The notes beneath the pieces were generated by a model. That model did no database searches. It saw only the letters and a list, made by a program, of their open reading frames with translations, and had not been told where the DNA came from. A DNA stretch of 61,031 bases from an uncultured Prevotella sp. (GTDB lineage Bacteria; Bacteroidota; Bacteroidia; Bacteroidales; Bacteroidaceae), in the NCBI GenBank assembly GCA_900318395.1, contig ONKL01000011.1, positions 1-61,031 on the forward strand, in the 5' to 3' direction. This document shows positions 33,437 through 43,643 of this stretch, in pieces. The translations under genes were made by a program, and so were the position numbers. Each line of letters opens with the position of its first letter. The first letter of the stretch is position 1.

Positions 33437-34981
33437 CTACTCCCACTCGATCGTTGCTGGTGGTTTTGACGAGATGTCATAGCAGACGCGATTGACTCCA
33501 CGCACCTTGTTGATAATCTCGTTAGAGACCCGGGCCATGAAGTCGTAAGGCAGATGAGCCCAGTCGGCTGTCATCGCGTCGGTAGAGGTGACAGCACGCA
33601 GGGCCACAGGGTGCTCATAGGTACGCTCGTCGCCCATGACGCCCACACTGCGGACGGTGGAAAGCAGGACGACACCTGCCTGCCAGATCTTATGATACAA
33701 GGGTATACCATCGGTGTCGACATATTCGCGCAAGGCACGGATATAGATATCATCGGCATCCTGCAGAATACGCACTTTCTCGGGGGTGATGTCGCCCAGA
33801 ATACGGACAGCCAGACCAGGACCGGGGAAGGGATGACGCGTGATGAGATGCTCGGGCATGCCCAGCTGGCGGCCCACACGGCGTACCTCGTCCTTGAACA
33901 ACCACTTCAGCGGTTCACAGAGCTGCAGCTGCATGTCCTCGGGCAGTCCGCCCACATTATGATGGCTCTTGATGACCTTGCCCGTGATGTTCAGACTCTC
34001 AATGCGATCGGGATAAATGGTGCCTTGTGCCAACCAACGAGCATCGGTAATCTTCCTGGCTTCGGCATTGAAAACCTCAACAAAGTCACGACCGATAATC
34101 TTACGTTTCTGCTCTGGGTCGGAAACGCCTGCGAGGTCAGCGAAGAACTTCTCAGAAGCATCGACACCGACGACGTTCAGGCCGAGCACCTTATAATCAT
34201 CCATCACCTGGCGAAACTCATTCTTGCGGAGCATGCCATGATCAACAAATATACAGGTGAGGTTACTACCGATGGCACGATTGAGCAGAACGGCAGCCAC
34301 AGAGCTGTCGACACCGCCACTGAGACCGAGGATCACGCGATCCTGACCAATCTGAGCCTTCAACTCGGCTATGGTAGAATCAACGAACGATGCAGCACTC
34401 CACTCCTGACGGGAGCCGCAGATATCGACCACGAAGTTCTTTAGCAGCTGCTTGCCCTGCAGGGTATGATACACCTCGGGATGGAACTGTACGGCCCAGA
34501 CGGGCTGTGTGGTCGATGCAAAGGCGGCATTCACCACATCAGCTGTAGAGCCAATCACCTTGAATCCCTCTGGGATGGCGGTGATGGTGTCGCCATGCGA
34601 CATCCACACCTGCGACTGCTGCTCGAAGTGCTTGAACAGCGGATTCGAGGTATCGACCGTCTGCAAGTTGGCACGCCCGTACTCACGCGAGTCAGCCTTT
34701 TCGACACGCCCTCCCAGGGAGTGAGAGATGAACTGGGCACCATAGCAGATACCCAGCACGGGGATGCGCCCAATAAACTGCGACAAGTCGACCTTAAATG
34801 CCTCAGGGTCATGGACCGAGAAAGGCGAGCCGCTTAGGATCACGCCAATGACCGAAGGGTCGTCCTTCGGGAATTTGTTGTAAGGCATGATCTCGCAGAA
34901 GGTATCCAGTTCACGTACACGACGACCGATGAGCTGCGTCGTCTGTGAACCGAAATCCAAAATAATAATCTTCTGTGTCAT
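33437..34981 (-). CDS. guaA: GMP synthase (glutamine-hydrolysing)
   Basis: 514 residues. Makes GMP from XMP, ATP and glutamine in the cytoplasm. Class I glutamine amidotransferase domain with nucleophile Cys79 ([10 protein letters not shown]) and the QFHPEV histidine motif. The PP-loop ATP pyrophosphatase is [13 protein letters not shown], and the dimerisation domain ends [15 protein letters not shown], the canonical GuaA C-terminus. Complete and unremarkable. Confidence 0.98.
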   Translation of the reverse strand: MTQKIIILDFGSQTTQLIGRRVRELDTFCEIMPYNKFPKDDPSVIGVILSGSPFSVHDPEAFKVDLSQFIGRIPVLGICYGAQFISHSLGGRVEKADSREYGRANLQTVDTSNPLFKHFEQQSQVWMSHGDTITAIPEGFKVIGSTADVVNAAFASTTQPVWAVQFHPEVYHTLQGKQLLKNFVVDICGSRQEWSAASFVDSTIAELKAQIGQDRVILGLSGGVDSSVAAVLLNRAIGSNLTCIFVDHGMLRKNEFRQVMDDYKVLGLNVVGVDASEKFFADLAGVSDPEQKRKIIGRDFVEVFNAEARKITDARWLAQGTIYPDRIESLNITGKVIKSHHNVGGLPEDMQLQLCEPLKWLFKDEVRRVGRQLGMPEHLITRHPFPGPGLAVRILGDITPEKVRILQDADDIYIRALREYVDTDGIPLYHKIWQAGVVLLSTVRSVGVMGDERTYEHPVALRAVTSTDAMTADWAHLPYDFMARVSNEIINKVRGVNRVCYDISSKPPATIEWE

Positions 34982-35001
34982 AGATCTAATTTACGATTTG
35001 A

Positions 35002-35748
35002 CTATTTACTATTTAACAAGTTACTATCAATAAAAGCTTCAGCTTGTTCGAGGGTGTCGAGCTTCCCGACATCCATCAGCTGCAGATCGCGCTTCTCATA
35101 GCCCATGAAGGCACACTGGTGACAATACTTCAGGTAGAAGTCGATAATGCCAAAACGCTCAGGCATTTCACTGAAAAGGGGGAACACACGGGGCCAAAGA
35201 ACATGGATGCCACTGAAGGCCAGTTGCTTGAGATCGGAAGGTTCGAGCCCGGGATAAGGGCTGCGCACTTCGCCAGTAGCGATGTTCGTCCAACCGTCGA
35301 GGATCATCTCGTCGTCGAAGAGCAGATAACGCTTAGTCTGGCGACGACTGACAACCAGGAGGGCATCGGGCGGCGTAGTGACATCGGTAAGCTGTGAGAG
35401 GTCGAGGTTGCTCAGGATATCGACATTATGAATCAGGATGGGGCTCTCATTATCAAACAAAGGCAGCGCCTTCTTGATGCCACCGCCCGTTTCGAGCAGT
35501 CCGTCGCGCTCATCGCTGATACGGATGTCGATGCCGAAATGATCATTAGATTCGAGGTAGTCGATAATCTGATCGGCGAAATGGTGGACATTGACCACCA
35601 TCCGCTCGTAGCCCGCCGCCCTGAGCTTCGTGACGACGTGCCAGAGTAGGGGCTGCCCCCCCACCCTTACCAGTGCCTTAGGCATGGTGTCGGTCAGTGG
35701 TTTCAACCGAGTACCCAGACCCGCAGCGAAAATCATTGCTTGTTTCAT
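35002..35748 (-). CDS. sugar nucleotidyltransferase, MurU-like
   Basis: 248 residues. NTP-transferase fold with the nucleotide-binding AAGLGTRLKPLTDTMPKAL at the N-terminus and HNVDILSNLD as the metal-binding region. MurU makes UDP-MurNAc from MurNAc 1-phosphate in cell-wall recycling, after AmgK kinase. The AmgK-like gene lies further upstream, beyond the second VgrG module, which supports this reading; a mannose or glucose 1-phosphate enzyme is the alternative. Starts 1 bp after the dCache gene stop. Confidence 0.8.
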   Translation of the reverse strand: MKQAMIFAAGLGTRLKPLTDTMPKALVRVGGQPLLWHVVTKLRAAGYERMVVNVHHFADQIIDYLESNDHFGIDIRISDERDGLLETGGGIKKALPLFDNESPILIHNVDILSNLDLSQLTDVTTPPDALLVVSRRQTKRYLLFDDEMILDGWTNIATGEVRSPYPGLEPSDLKQLAFSGIHVLWPRVFPLFSEMPERFGIIDFYLKYCHQCAFMGYEKRDLQLMDVGKLDTLEQAEAFIDSNLLNSK

Positions 35749-35749
35749 C

Positions 35750-36619
35750 TTATCCTAAAAAATGACTTGCAGACTCTTTCTTCGACAGATCGAGATTACG
35801 CTGCATCAGTTTGCGATTGATTGTCTTCAAGTGTTCGATCTCACTTTTGAGTTTTTGGATCTCGCTATCGTAAGTATCCTTACGGTAGCGCTGTGAAGCC
35901 CGGAGAGACAACCAGAGAATCACGCAAAAGAGCCCCAGAAACACGAGCATGACCATCACAGAGATACGCCCGCCTCGCTCGATGAGACCATCCATATCCA
36001 TAGAGAGGATCGAAACATCCTCCATCGGCACATCGGCAAACAGCACGCCTACCACATGTCCTGTCCGGTCACGGATAGGTTCGACAAAGGTACACATGAT
36101 AATCTTCGTGCCGCCCTGGTCGACATAGGGCTGGGTCCAGAGATTTTTCTCCTTCTCGACCGGAGTCCGGAACCACTCGCGAGTAGTGTAGTCGAAGTCG
36201 AGCAGACGGGTGCGTATCATCGGCTCCTCCGTCTTCTGCTTCTTCACTCTGACACTGGGCTGCTCATCATAGGCATACGGTGCGTAGAGTTTCTCCTTGC
36301 CAAGGTTGGCATAGTAGTCGGGCAGGAAAGCGATACCGGCACCCACGATGTAGGGGCTTTTGTTGACCATCTGGGTCACAATGGAATAGAAGCGGTCGGG
36401 AAAGTCAATACGCTGCACGACCTTTGGGATGACATCGGATACGACGTTCTCGACCTCAGTTTTCACAGCCGCAATACGTTTACTCTCCTTCAAATCCCGC
36501 TCGGCCTTAGCCAGTAACTCTGTCTCGGCACTGGCCTTAGCCATGAAAAAAGGTATCGCCGCCATGATGCCAAGCATCAGGGAGGTCGATACCACTAGCA
36601 ATATAATATACTTTTTCAT
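35750..36619 (-). CDS. dCache-type membrane sensor protein without output domain
   Basis: 289 residues. TM1 (about 5-27), a periplasmic sensor domain with the dCache signature (DYTTREWFRTPVEKEKNLW, then GTKIIMCTFVEPIRD, VVGVLFADVPM), TM2 (about 220-243) and a cytoplasmic coiled coil (EIQKLKSEIEHLKTINRKL). No kinase, phosphatase or methyl-accepting domain follows. The ATG shares ATGA with the stop of a short residual reading frame, as if its former partner gene upstream had been cut away. Confidence 0.82.
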   Translation of the reverse strand: MKKYIILLVVSTSLMLGIMAAIPFFMAKASAETELLAKAERDLKESKRIAAVKTEVENVVSDVIPKVVQRIDFPDRFYSIVTQMVNKSPYIVGAGIAFLPDYYANLGKEKLYAPYAYDEQPSVRVKKQKTEEPMIRTRLLDFDYTTREWFRTPVEKEKNLWTQPYVDQGGTKIIMCTFVEPIRDRTGHVVGVLFADVPMEDVSILSMDMDGLIERGGRISVMVMLVFLGLFCVILWLSLRASQRYRKDTYDSEIQKLKSEIEHLKTINRKLMQRNLDLSKKESASHFLG

Positions 36620-36681
36620 TTATCCTTCAGACTCAGAAGTTCGTCGGGCGATTCGAGATCGGTGTATAGGGAACTTTCCTT
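36616..36681 (-). pseudogene. 22-codon residual gene tail at the edge of the second VgrG module
   Basis: Directly after the RRF-like stop and in the same frame, the minus strand reads KESSLYTDLESPDELLSLKD, K, stop. The TGA overlaps the ATG of the sensor gene (ATGA), a typical coupled gene junction. The module 1 RRF-like protein has no such tail. Inferred: the last codons of the gene that preceded the sensor before the module was inserted. The acidic ending resembles STAS-domain C-termini, but it is too short to assign. Confidence 0.45.
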
Positions 36682-37401
36682 TTAGTCATCTGCCCCACGA
36701 ATAATCATAGAGGTGGCAGCACTTTCGCCACGTGCAGCTTCTTCCTCACGACGCTGCTGATTACTCTCAGCCTGCTCCGCCAGCCATTTCTTATGAGCAT
36801 CCTCTATTTCCTTAAGTTTGGCTGTATGAATATCATCACGCTTGCCATTCCACTCGTCATTCAGCTTGTCGAGCTCCTGCTTCAGGATATCCAAGTCGTC
36901 TTTTGTCTCTCCGGCAGCCAGCGTCGCGAACTTGGTCTGCGCTACGATATTGGCACCCTCCATCTGTTCCTTGCACAGATTGTATTCAACTTTAACAGCC
37001 TCCTTCAGCACGTCATAACGATTATCATCAACCTCAGGCATGGTCAGCAGGATGTATTTTGCATCAATGTTTCTCTCCTCACCATTACGGTCTGGTACAG
37101 TTACCGGCATGGCCTTTCTCTCCTGTTTGAACTCAGGATGAACTCTGGCAATACCAACGGCGATATCCATCATGTCCTCATCATACTTAGGGAAGATCAT
37201 GAAGTGATAGTCATCGTCTTTGCCTATGGTCGCACATTCTTCCAGATTCTTGTCTTCACCCTCAATACGGGCGGTGATTGGCAGCAGAGACACCTCTTCT
37301 GCCTTGACGCAGATATTCTTGAAACGGTAATCCATCATGGCTACCAAGCTGGCGAGCTTATCTGCCAAACGATCGTATTCTGCTATTGTTGCTCTTCTCA
37401 T
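36682..37401 (-). CDS. ribosome-recycling-factor-like protein, VgrG module 2
   Basis: 239 residues, paralogue of the module 1 RRF-like protein. Shared elements are the LC/ICVKA(E/Q) segment near residues 31-35, (H/R)..HPEFKQE, ILLTMPEVDDNRYDVLKEAV and a C-terminal AAARGE.A motif (EEEAARGESAATSMII). RRF-like order is kept but sequence identity between the two copies is only moderate. It follows the beta-helix gene by 49 bp. Function unknown; likely dedicated to the spike of the same module. Confidence 0.72.
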   Translation of the reverse strand: MRRATIAEYDRLADKLASLVAMMDYRFKNICVKAEEVSLLPITARIEGEDKNLEECATIGKDDDYHFMIFPKYDEDMMDIAVGIARVHPEFKQERKAMPVTVPDRNGEERNIDAKYILLTMPEVDDNRYDVLKEAVKVEYNLCKEQMEGANIVAQTKFATLAAGETKDDLDILKQELDKLNDEWNGKRDDIHTAKLKEIEDAHKKWLAEQAESNQQRREEEAARGESAATSMIIRGADD

Positions 37402-37450
37402 ATCTTAATTTATCTCTTTATTTTTCGCCTTTTACTTTTTCACCTTTATA

Positions 37451-39415
37451 TCACTCTTTCGGTGCATCCTCGCTCTTGAGCTTCGCACTCAGGCTGCCAC
37501 CACCGCCTGCACCAGGCACGGCGATACCGTCGCTGATGTTGCTCGATTTGAAAGACGACTTTGCCTCAAGGTTGTCGAACTGTCCTTTAGGTGCCTTGAC
37601 ATCGCCCTTGATATCGGCCTTGCCATTGATAGTGGTGTCACCATAAAGTGCAGACTTACTGCCACCCATGGAGGCATTGCCGCCACTGAGTTGTACAACT
37701 GCCTTGCCGTCGCCCTGCTGAATCTCCAGCGTCTTGTCTGCAAAGGCGCCGATCTCTTCCGAGACAGCCTGCAGCTTCTTGCTCTTGATATCCTTCGACT
37801 TCGAACCGACGTACATCTTCTCGCTCACAAGCGTCATCGTGCTGCCTGCGGCTAATGCAGAGTCGGTCAACTTTTCCTTGTCGACATCCATCGACTTCAC
37901 GGCCACTGCCTTCGCGTTCATATTAATAGAGCCTGTAGCCTTGCCTTCGGCATCGGCAGCGAGGAAGTCCATCTTCTCTGAGCGCACGGCAATCTTGCCG
38001 TCCTTTGTCAGGGCTTTCGTAGCCAGCTTGCCGTCCTTTACCTCGTAGTCGAGGCTCTCTACAGCGACGGTCTTCGATCGGATGATGACATCGCCCTCAG
38101 CGGTATACTCACCCTTGGTAATCTTACCCTTGTCATCGCGCTCGATATTCTTAGGATTCGTTGTAGCCACCTCAATGGTCTTTGCGGTCAATGTAATCTT
38201 GCTGTCCTTGGTGAGTTCCTTCTCCACATAACCTTTCTGCTCATCCACAGTATAGTCGATGGCCTCCATATTGATCTCTTTCGACTGGATGTTGACGCTT
38301 CCTACGGTAGGCAACTCCTTGCCGTCGTCAGAGAAATTGGCAGTTGAGAGTGAGATGTTCTGTGCACTCACGGAAAAAACGCCGTCTTCTACGAGTTTAC
38401 CAGCGCCGTCGGTCATGTTCATTCCAATACGCGGCGACTGGATCGTAACACCAGCTTCAGAATTCGTATGCATATTGCCGTCGCCGTCGGCAGTAATCAT
38501 ATTGATGTTCTCTGCCACGATATTCATCGAGGCACCCGTAGTATTCTTAACAAAGTCATCGCCAGTCTTGATCTGCCCCTTTTCTGTCTCTAAAGCCTTC
38601 TTCTTACGATTCACCTCTGCAAGTTGTGAGACGGTATGGATAAAACTCACGGTAGATGAATATACTGCCGGCATCAGTTCCTCCATTCGGGTGTGCACCT
38701 CGTCAAGATTGTCCATGTAGACACGTGACAAATAGCCTTTTCCTACGTTTAGGTTGTCCTCAGACTTAAACAATCCGTTCATCTGGCTAAAGAAATCATC
38801 GATGGCCTTCTTCTGACTGTCAATCAACTTCTTCAGGTCAGCAGCCTGAGTGGTCAAGGCCTGCACCTCAGCCTCAATCGACTGTTTACGATCCTCTGCC
38901 GAGACAGCAGCCTCGATATCCAAACTCTGATCAGCATGAATACGGACACCGCCCTTACCTGCGGGTACAGGCGACTGCGAGAAGGCATCCTTGGCATCGC
39001 TGCTGTGGAGAACAATGTCTGTGGCCTGAGAAACGATCTCAGAGGTATTGCACACCACATTCTCCAGTCCGTCAATACCAGGGTTGACAGCCACCTGGCG
39101 GATGCTCGGTGCACGGGTTATCACCTTTCCATGCTCACCCACACCTTCCTGCGAGATTTCTTCACCCTTGATAATGATACGACCAGATCCCTGTAGGTCG
39201 CCACTCTTGTCGACATTGCCGATGACAATCTCCGGGGCGGAGATGACGATCCTGCTGTCGTCGCGATAGAAGAGGCCCTCACCCATCTTGTTGAAGATGT
39301 CGGTCTTCATCTGCTGTACCTCAGCTTTCTGCTGGTGTATCTCTTCCAGATCTTTCTCTACACTCTTTTGGAAATTCTCAAGAAGTTTTTTCCAGTCATC
39401 ATATACGTATCCCAT
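37451..39415 (-). CDS. VgrG-associated beta-helix spike-like protein, module 2
   Basis: 654 residues, paralogue of the 680-residue protein. N-terminal KLLENFQKSVEKDLEEIHQQ coiled coil, gp5-like IVISAPEIVIGNVDKSGDL, a helical insert (about 180-285), then many short beta units (INMNAKAVAVKSMDVDKE) and the shared ending FKSSNISDGIAVPGAGGGGS. It begins 7 bp after vgrG 2. The N- and C-terminal blocks are best conserved between copies, pointing to fixed contacts at both ends. Confidence 0.7.
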   Translation of the reverse strand: MGYVYDDWKKLLENFQKSVEKDLEEIHQQKAEVQQMKTDIFNKMGEGLFYRDDSRIVISAPEIVIGNVDKSGDLQGSGRIIIKGEEISQEGVGEHGKVITRAPSIRQVAVNPGIDGLENVVCNTSEIVSQATDIVLHSSDAKDAFSQSPVPAGKGGVRIHADQSLDIEAAVSAEDRKQSIEAEVQALTTQAADLKKLIDSQKKAIDDFFSQMNGLFKSEDNLNVGKGYLSRVYMDNLDEVHTRMEELMPAVYSSTVSFIHTVSQLAEVNRKKKALETEKGQIKTGDDFVKNTTGASMNIVAENINMITADGDGNMHTNSEAGVTIQSPRIGMNMTDGAGKLVEDGVFSVSAQNISLSTANFSDDGKELPTVGSVNIQSKEINMEAIDYTVDEQKGYVEKELTKDSKITLTAKTIEVATTNPKNIERDDKGKITKGEYTAEGDVIIRSKTVAVESLDYEVKDGKLATKALTKDGKIAVRSEKMDFLAADAEGKATGSINMNAKAVAVKSMDVDKEKLTDSALAAGSTMTLVSEKMYVGSKSKDIKSKKLQAVSEEIGAFADKTLEIQQGDGKAVVQLSGGNASMGGSKSALYGDTTINGKADIKGDVKAPKGQFDNLEAKSSFKSSNISDGIAVPGAGGGGSLSAKLKSEDAPKE

Positions 39416-39422
39416 ATCACTT

Positions 39423-42400
39423 CTAAATTACAATTGCATTTAATTTTGCCTTGACCTTGTCCAACATGGTCTTGACGTCGTCATTCGTATTATCATCCAT
39501 TGTCAAGTTCTCCTTAAATGGAGAAGGCACGTCTTCAATATTCTTCTTCAGATCATAAATCCTACTGTCTGACGAGAACAGAATTCCACCATTCTTGGCA
39601 TCACTCCATGAATCGTTCTCCTGCCAGGACTCCCAGAACTTCAGGTCGCCCAGATTATCCAGAGCGTTCTTCTTGAACTCCTCGTAGGCCTTATACTCGA
39701 CCGCATTGAGCTTCGGTACAGCTATGATCGTTTTCACATAGTTTTCCCAATAGTTATTGTCCTTCAGGTCATCTGCCCCGAACTTACGCTCCACCACTGG
39801 TATTTTCTTGATATCTTTCGTGGGTTTTCCTGTTTTGCCGAAATCAGGATTATCTTTCTGTTCACGCCATTCATCTTTGAATCCCAAGGCCTCAATGGCC
39901 AGGATGGCGGCCTTACGCTCCAAAACAACCATGTGAGTTTTAAGTGTTGCTTCAGTATACTTTGTATTCAACTTCTTCTGGTCGTCAGTCATAGGCTTAT
40001 AGTAGAACACATCGTCGCCTAAATTTGTCTTCGTGAAGGCTGTTATCAGACATTTCTCAGCATTCTTAGGCAGGTTCTTGTCGCGGACAGTCTTAAAACT
40101 CGTCTTCACATCCTGTTCGGTAATCTCCGGCAATTTCTTGAAGTCGATGATGGCTTGACGGAGTTCATTGGCAACTTTCAAGATCTCTGCTCTTTTGGCT
40201 TTACGCTTCCCTAAGACACCTTTTTTAGCAATGTCAACATTCATACGATGCCCGTTAGAGAAGGTTTCCACATTCCTGTTTGTAACCTTGCTGATATCAA
40301 GATCATATTCAGAAACGAAACCAAGATCGGCATCTGTCAGCAGATTGTTACCATCAGCCCATAACTTGTCTTTCAAGGCAGCATCCTCATATTTATGACA
40401 GATCTTATGAGTCTCAGGCTTGGTTCTATCATATTTCTCTCCCCATTTGATGACATTCTTCTGCTTAATCAGACTACTGTATGCAAGTTGTTTTTCTACA
40501 CATTTGTTATAGGCATTCATAAAGCGCGTATTATGCATCGAGCCGATAGTTGATATCTGCGCCAATATCTGCTCCACGCCTGATACCAACTTCAGGCCCT
40601 TACGGAAATCCTCTTTCTTGAGTTCCTCGAAATTCTCTTTATAGGTTTCTTCGTCGGCATAAGCACTCTTAGGATATGTGCACTTACCCTTGCCGGCCTC
40701 GAGCATGAGGAAGCGGTTCGACTTAATGCGAAGGGCTCCTTCTGCAGGACGGAAAACAATCTCGATAGCAGCACGTACTGTTGACAAGTCAATAATAGAT
40801 GTAAGCGTGTTGGCCACTTTCTTAGCAACAGCTGTCGCCATGTCGGCTCCAAAGCCAGACCCGTCACCTCCCAAGATCTTATTCTTGACGTTCGTACCTG
40901 AGATAATTTCTATATTATTGCCAGCTTCCAGTTTGATGTTCTTACCCTTTATAGCTACATCGCCATTAGGAGCAGAGATGGTAATACCTGTAAAGGCATT
41001 AATGTTCACCTCACCCCAAGGAGAGGCTATGGCCACCTCACGACCATCGGTAGAACCAGAGATTTTGTATATACCATAATTGTCAGACAACTCGAATCCT
41101 CCACCCAAGGAAAGATTATTCTTATCTCCCTGGGCTGGTTTACACATCGCATCTGTAATGCTCTTGACGCCAGGAAAATAAGTCAAGACCGAGCCTATTG
41201 TCTCAACACAAGGTAAGAACATACCTGTTAGGAAATTCTTGATGCCATCTTCATCATCTTGCAACTTGAACTTGTGGCCGCCAGGTGTTGTCTGGATGTA
41301 ATCAGCATCATCACCCTTGGAGGCCAGAACACCAAGGACATAGGGGCACTCAACATTGCCACCGACAAAGCCCACCAGCACCTCATCGCCTGCATAATGT
41401 TTACCTATGGTAGGAGAACCGGCTGCACTAGTAGCAAACTGAAGCCAAGGCGTGGGATCATCACCTGTGCTGTCAGAATCCTTTTTTTCATTGTCAGACT
41501 TATCATCGGGTTTCTGCTGCCAAGGAAAGACCACTCTCACCTGATTGTTGCCAGAAGGGTCACCGTCATCCACGATAGTGGCTATTTGCGGATCGGCCTG
41601 TCTAAAGTGTCCAGCAGGAATCACGGCTGGATAGAACAGATTCGTCTTATCGTCTTTGCATGCAGTGGCCACGACATCGAACAGAAGAGCAGAGGTTGTA
41701 GTCTCCACTATTTCATTTCCATTTAAACCATATTTCAACTTGGTTTCCTTCTTACAGTTAATCTCAACCACGATGAACTTCTCGCCATTATACTGAATGA
41801 TGTTGCCAAGCTTCAGTTCTGGACACGTAGTACTGAAATCGATATATACGGCATCCTTTCCAGCGGCTTCTTCAGCAGCCAGGATTTCCTTGTACTTATC
41901 GTCCTTGAACTTCGTTCCATATTCCGTGAACTGGTTAAACTCCTTCCCGTCTTTGTATTGGTCGTCGGCACCAGGCTTTTTGCTCCCAGGGAACCATTGG
42001 TCATCAAACTCACTGTTACTATCGCTCACCTCAAGCGCCTTCTTTACCAGATCCACTGTGTTGTCAAGAAGACGGTTACTCAACCAAGTGGGAACATTCT
42101 TGTCGTTCTTGAGGAAAGAGGATATCTCCTTCATCAGCACCTTGTCCCACTTCGCGGTAGTAGGATAGAACAAGTTGCCAGAGACCTCGTTTGGGCTCTT
42201 CTTCAGTACATTTTCCACAAACTGCTTCTCGTTAGAAGACTTCAAATCACAGAAGCCGTCATTTGAGATAGTTGGAGTAATTTTACCGCTGTCGAAATAA
42301 TGGATGTCATTAAAGCCATTAAGAGCCTTCACGTTAGAATCATCACTATCGTAGCCTACATGGAGGGCATTGTCCTCATAATATAGGAACTCACCCCAGC

Positions 42401-43148
42401 GGTTGCAGGTTCGTGCCAACATATCATAGAAGGTCTCGTTATACTGTACCAAATAGGGGAAAATGTGATCTTTGCCTGACACGCCCAACTGTTTCATTTT
42501 GGTTAGGTCGGACTGCAGCTTCTGAGTCATAGTGGTCTCACCATCTTTTCCGTCATTGCTTTTGAGGGTATACTTGTAAGAGACATTGTATTTTTCCAGC
42601 TCGCTTTTGAGGATGGTACTCAGACGTTTGGCTGTGAAAGCACGGCTAGCCACACGGAGGGTCAGCAGTTTATCAAGACTACTGATCTTCAGTGTCACGT
42701 ACATGCCCTCCGACTGATAGTGAGGCAAGACCTCATACACATAGAAATCATCACCAATTGTATTCAAAGCAGCAGCTGTGAGATTCTCGTCGTCCGTCTT
42801 ACTAGTGTCCTTCGCCGGCACCTCGTCCAACGACACCTGCAAATGCTTGAACAGAGTCTCAATCTGTTTACGCCCAATGGACTTCCAGGTATTGTCGTTA
42901 CCCGAAGCAAGAGCGATCTGAATGTCTGCGGTAATCTCTGTTGGCTGGTACATCTTCTTCTGGAAGCCAAAGGTTACAATGTTCAGATCGTATTGAAGTT
43001 TTGTATCGGAGGAATCACCAACAGACAGATAGAGCGTCGTACTCTCCTTATCCGTAGATAGCAGGACATTTTGGGCTACTTTTGTGAAGGTTGAGCCTAC
43101 CTTTTCAAAACAATTGAAGTTGTGCAGAGTAAGTCTTAATCTTGCCAT
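39423..43148 (-). CDS. vgrG: T6SS spike protein VgrG (TssI), copy 2
   Basis: 1,241 residues. gp27-like part with PYLVQYNETFYDMLARTCNR and WGEFLYYED. OB-fold segment NQVRVVFPWQQKP and AGDEVLVGFVGGNVECPYVLG. gp5 repeats DVAIKGKNIKLEAGNNIEII, then a helical extension of about 400 residues ending near NGGILFSSDSRIYDLKKN. Same architecture as copy 1 but clearly diverged. It is encoded outside the main cluster in its own five-gene module. Confidence 0.93.
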   Translation of the reverse strand: MARLRLTLHNFNCFEKVGSTFTKVAQNVLLSTDKESTTLYLSVGDSSDTKLQYDLNIVTFGFQKKMYQPTEITADIQIALASGNDNTWKSIGRKQIETLFKHLQVSLDEVPAKDTSKTDDENLTAAALNTIGDDFYVYEVLPHYQSEGMYVTLKISSLDKLLTLRVASRAFTAKRLSTILKSELEKYNVSYKYTLKSNDGKDGETTMTQKLQSDLTKMKQLGVSGKDHIFPYLVQYNETFYDMLARTCNRWGEFLYYEDNALHVGYDSDDSNVKALNGFNDIHYFDSGKITPTISNDGFCDLKSSNEKQFVENVLKKSPNEVSGNLFYPTTAKWDKVLMKEISSFLKNDKNVPTWLSNRLLDNTVDLVKKALEVSDSNSEFDDQWFPGSKKPGADDQYKDGKEFNQFTEYGTKFKDDKYKEILAAEEAAGKDAVYIDFSTTCPELKLGNIIQYNGEKFIVVEINCKKETKLKYGLNGNEIVETTTSALLFDVVATACKDDKTNLFYPAVIPAGHFRQADPQIATIVDDGDPSGNNQVRVVFPWQQKPDDKSDNEKKDSDSTGDDPTPWLQFATSAAGSPTIGKHYAGDEVLVGFVGGNVECPYVLGVLASKGDDADYIQTTPGGHKFKLQDDEDGIKNFLTGMFLPCVETIGSVLTYFPGVKSITDAMCKPAQGDKNNLSLGGGFELSDNYGIYKISGSTDGREVAIASPWGEVNINAFTGITISAPNGDVAIKGKNIKLEAGNNIEIISGTNVKNKILGGDGSGFGADMATAVAKKVANTLTSIIDLSTVRAAIEIVFRPAEGALRIKSNRFLMLEAGKGKCTYPKSAYADEETYKENFEELKKEDFRKGLKLVSGVEQILAQISTIGSMHNTRFMNAYNKCVEKQLAYSSLIKQKNVIKWGEKYDRTKPETHKICHKYEDAALKDKLWADGNNLLTDADLGFVSEYDLDISKVTNRNVETFSNGHRMNVDIAKKGVLGKRKAKRAEILKVANELRQAIIDFKKLPEITEQDVKTSFKTVRDKNLPKNAEKCLITAFTKTNLGDDVFYYKPMTDDQKKLNTKYTEATLKTHMVVLERKAAILAIEALGFKDEWREQKDNPDFGKTGKPTKDIKKIPVVERKFGADDLKDNNYWENYVKTIIAVPKLNAVEYKAYEEFKKNALDNLGDLKFWESWQENDSWSDAKNGGILFSSDSRIYDLKKNIEDVPSPFKENLTMDDNTNDDVKTMLDKVKAKLNAIVI

Positions 43149-43163
43149 ATCCCTAATCCAATC

Positions 43164-43640
43164 TTATTCTATAAACGTACTTTTGAAATTATTCTCTCTG
43201 CCTAAGTAAATGACCGAGCGAACCTGAAGCGTCACATTGAGCATCATCTGCTTGTCGCCATTATCATCAACCTTTGTGGTGTAGGTCTCTTCCACATGAA
43301 CTACATAACCATCAACGACCATTCCATCATCATAACCCGACATACGCTCATTAGCACCGTAAGTGATATTGAATAGGAATGAGAAACAGGAATGCTCATT
43401 GGAAATCAAACGTCTGTAGAACATTCTTGCGTGACGCGGAGAATTGACGCGGATCGAGAACTCCAGAATGACTGGTTTTGTAGCACCGTAAACCTCACCG
43501 GAATCGTTGCGCTTATGTTCACACTCATAGTCAAAGTGCTGAACTGTCAAACAGTTCTCCTTCAACACATTGATGGGATTATCCAGAAAGTTATCTGGCA
43601 CCACCACAGCCTTTAATTCATTTGAAAGTAATGTTGCCAT
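43164..43640 (-). CDS. Hcp-fold protein next to VgrG (B type), module 2
   Basis: 158 residues. ENCLTVQHFDYECEHKRNDSG, then YGATKPVILEFSIRVNSP and CFSFLFNITY parallel the B-type protein of module 1, but the variable linker near the C-terminus is shorter. The end (LNVTLQVRSVIYLGREN) matches the module 1 LRITLLLGSITYLGNE. Located 15 bp before vgrG 2. Likely spike-proximal ring or adaptor. Confidence 0.68.
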   Translation of the reverse strand: MATLLSNELKAVVVPDNFLDNPINVLKENCLTVQHFDYECEHKRNDSGEVYGATKPVILEFSIRVNSPRHARMFYRRLISNEHSCFSFLFNITYGANERMSGYDDGMVVDGYVVHVEETYTTKVDDNGDKQMMLNVTLQVRSVIYLGRENNFKSTFIE

Positions 43641-43643
43641 AGT

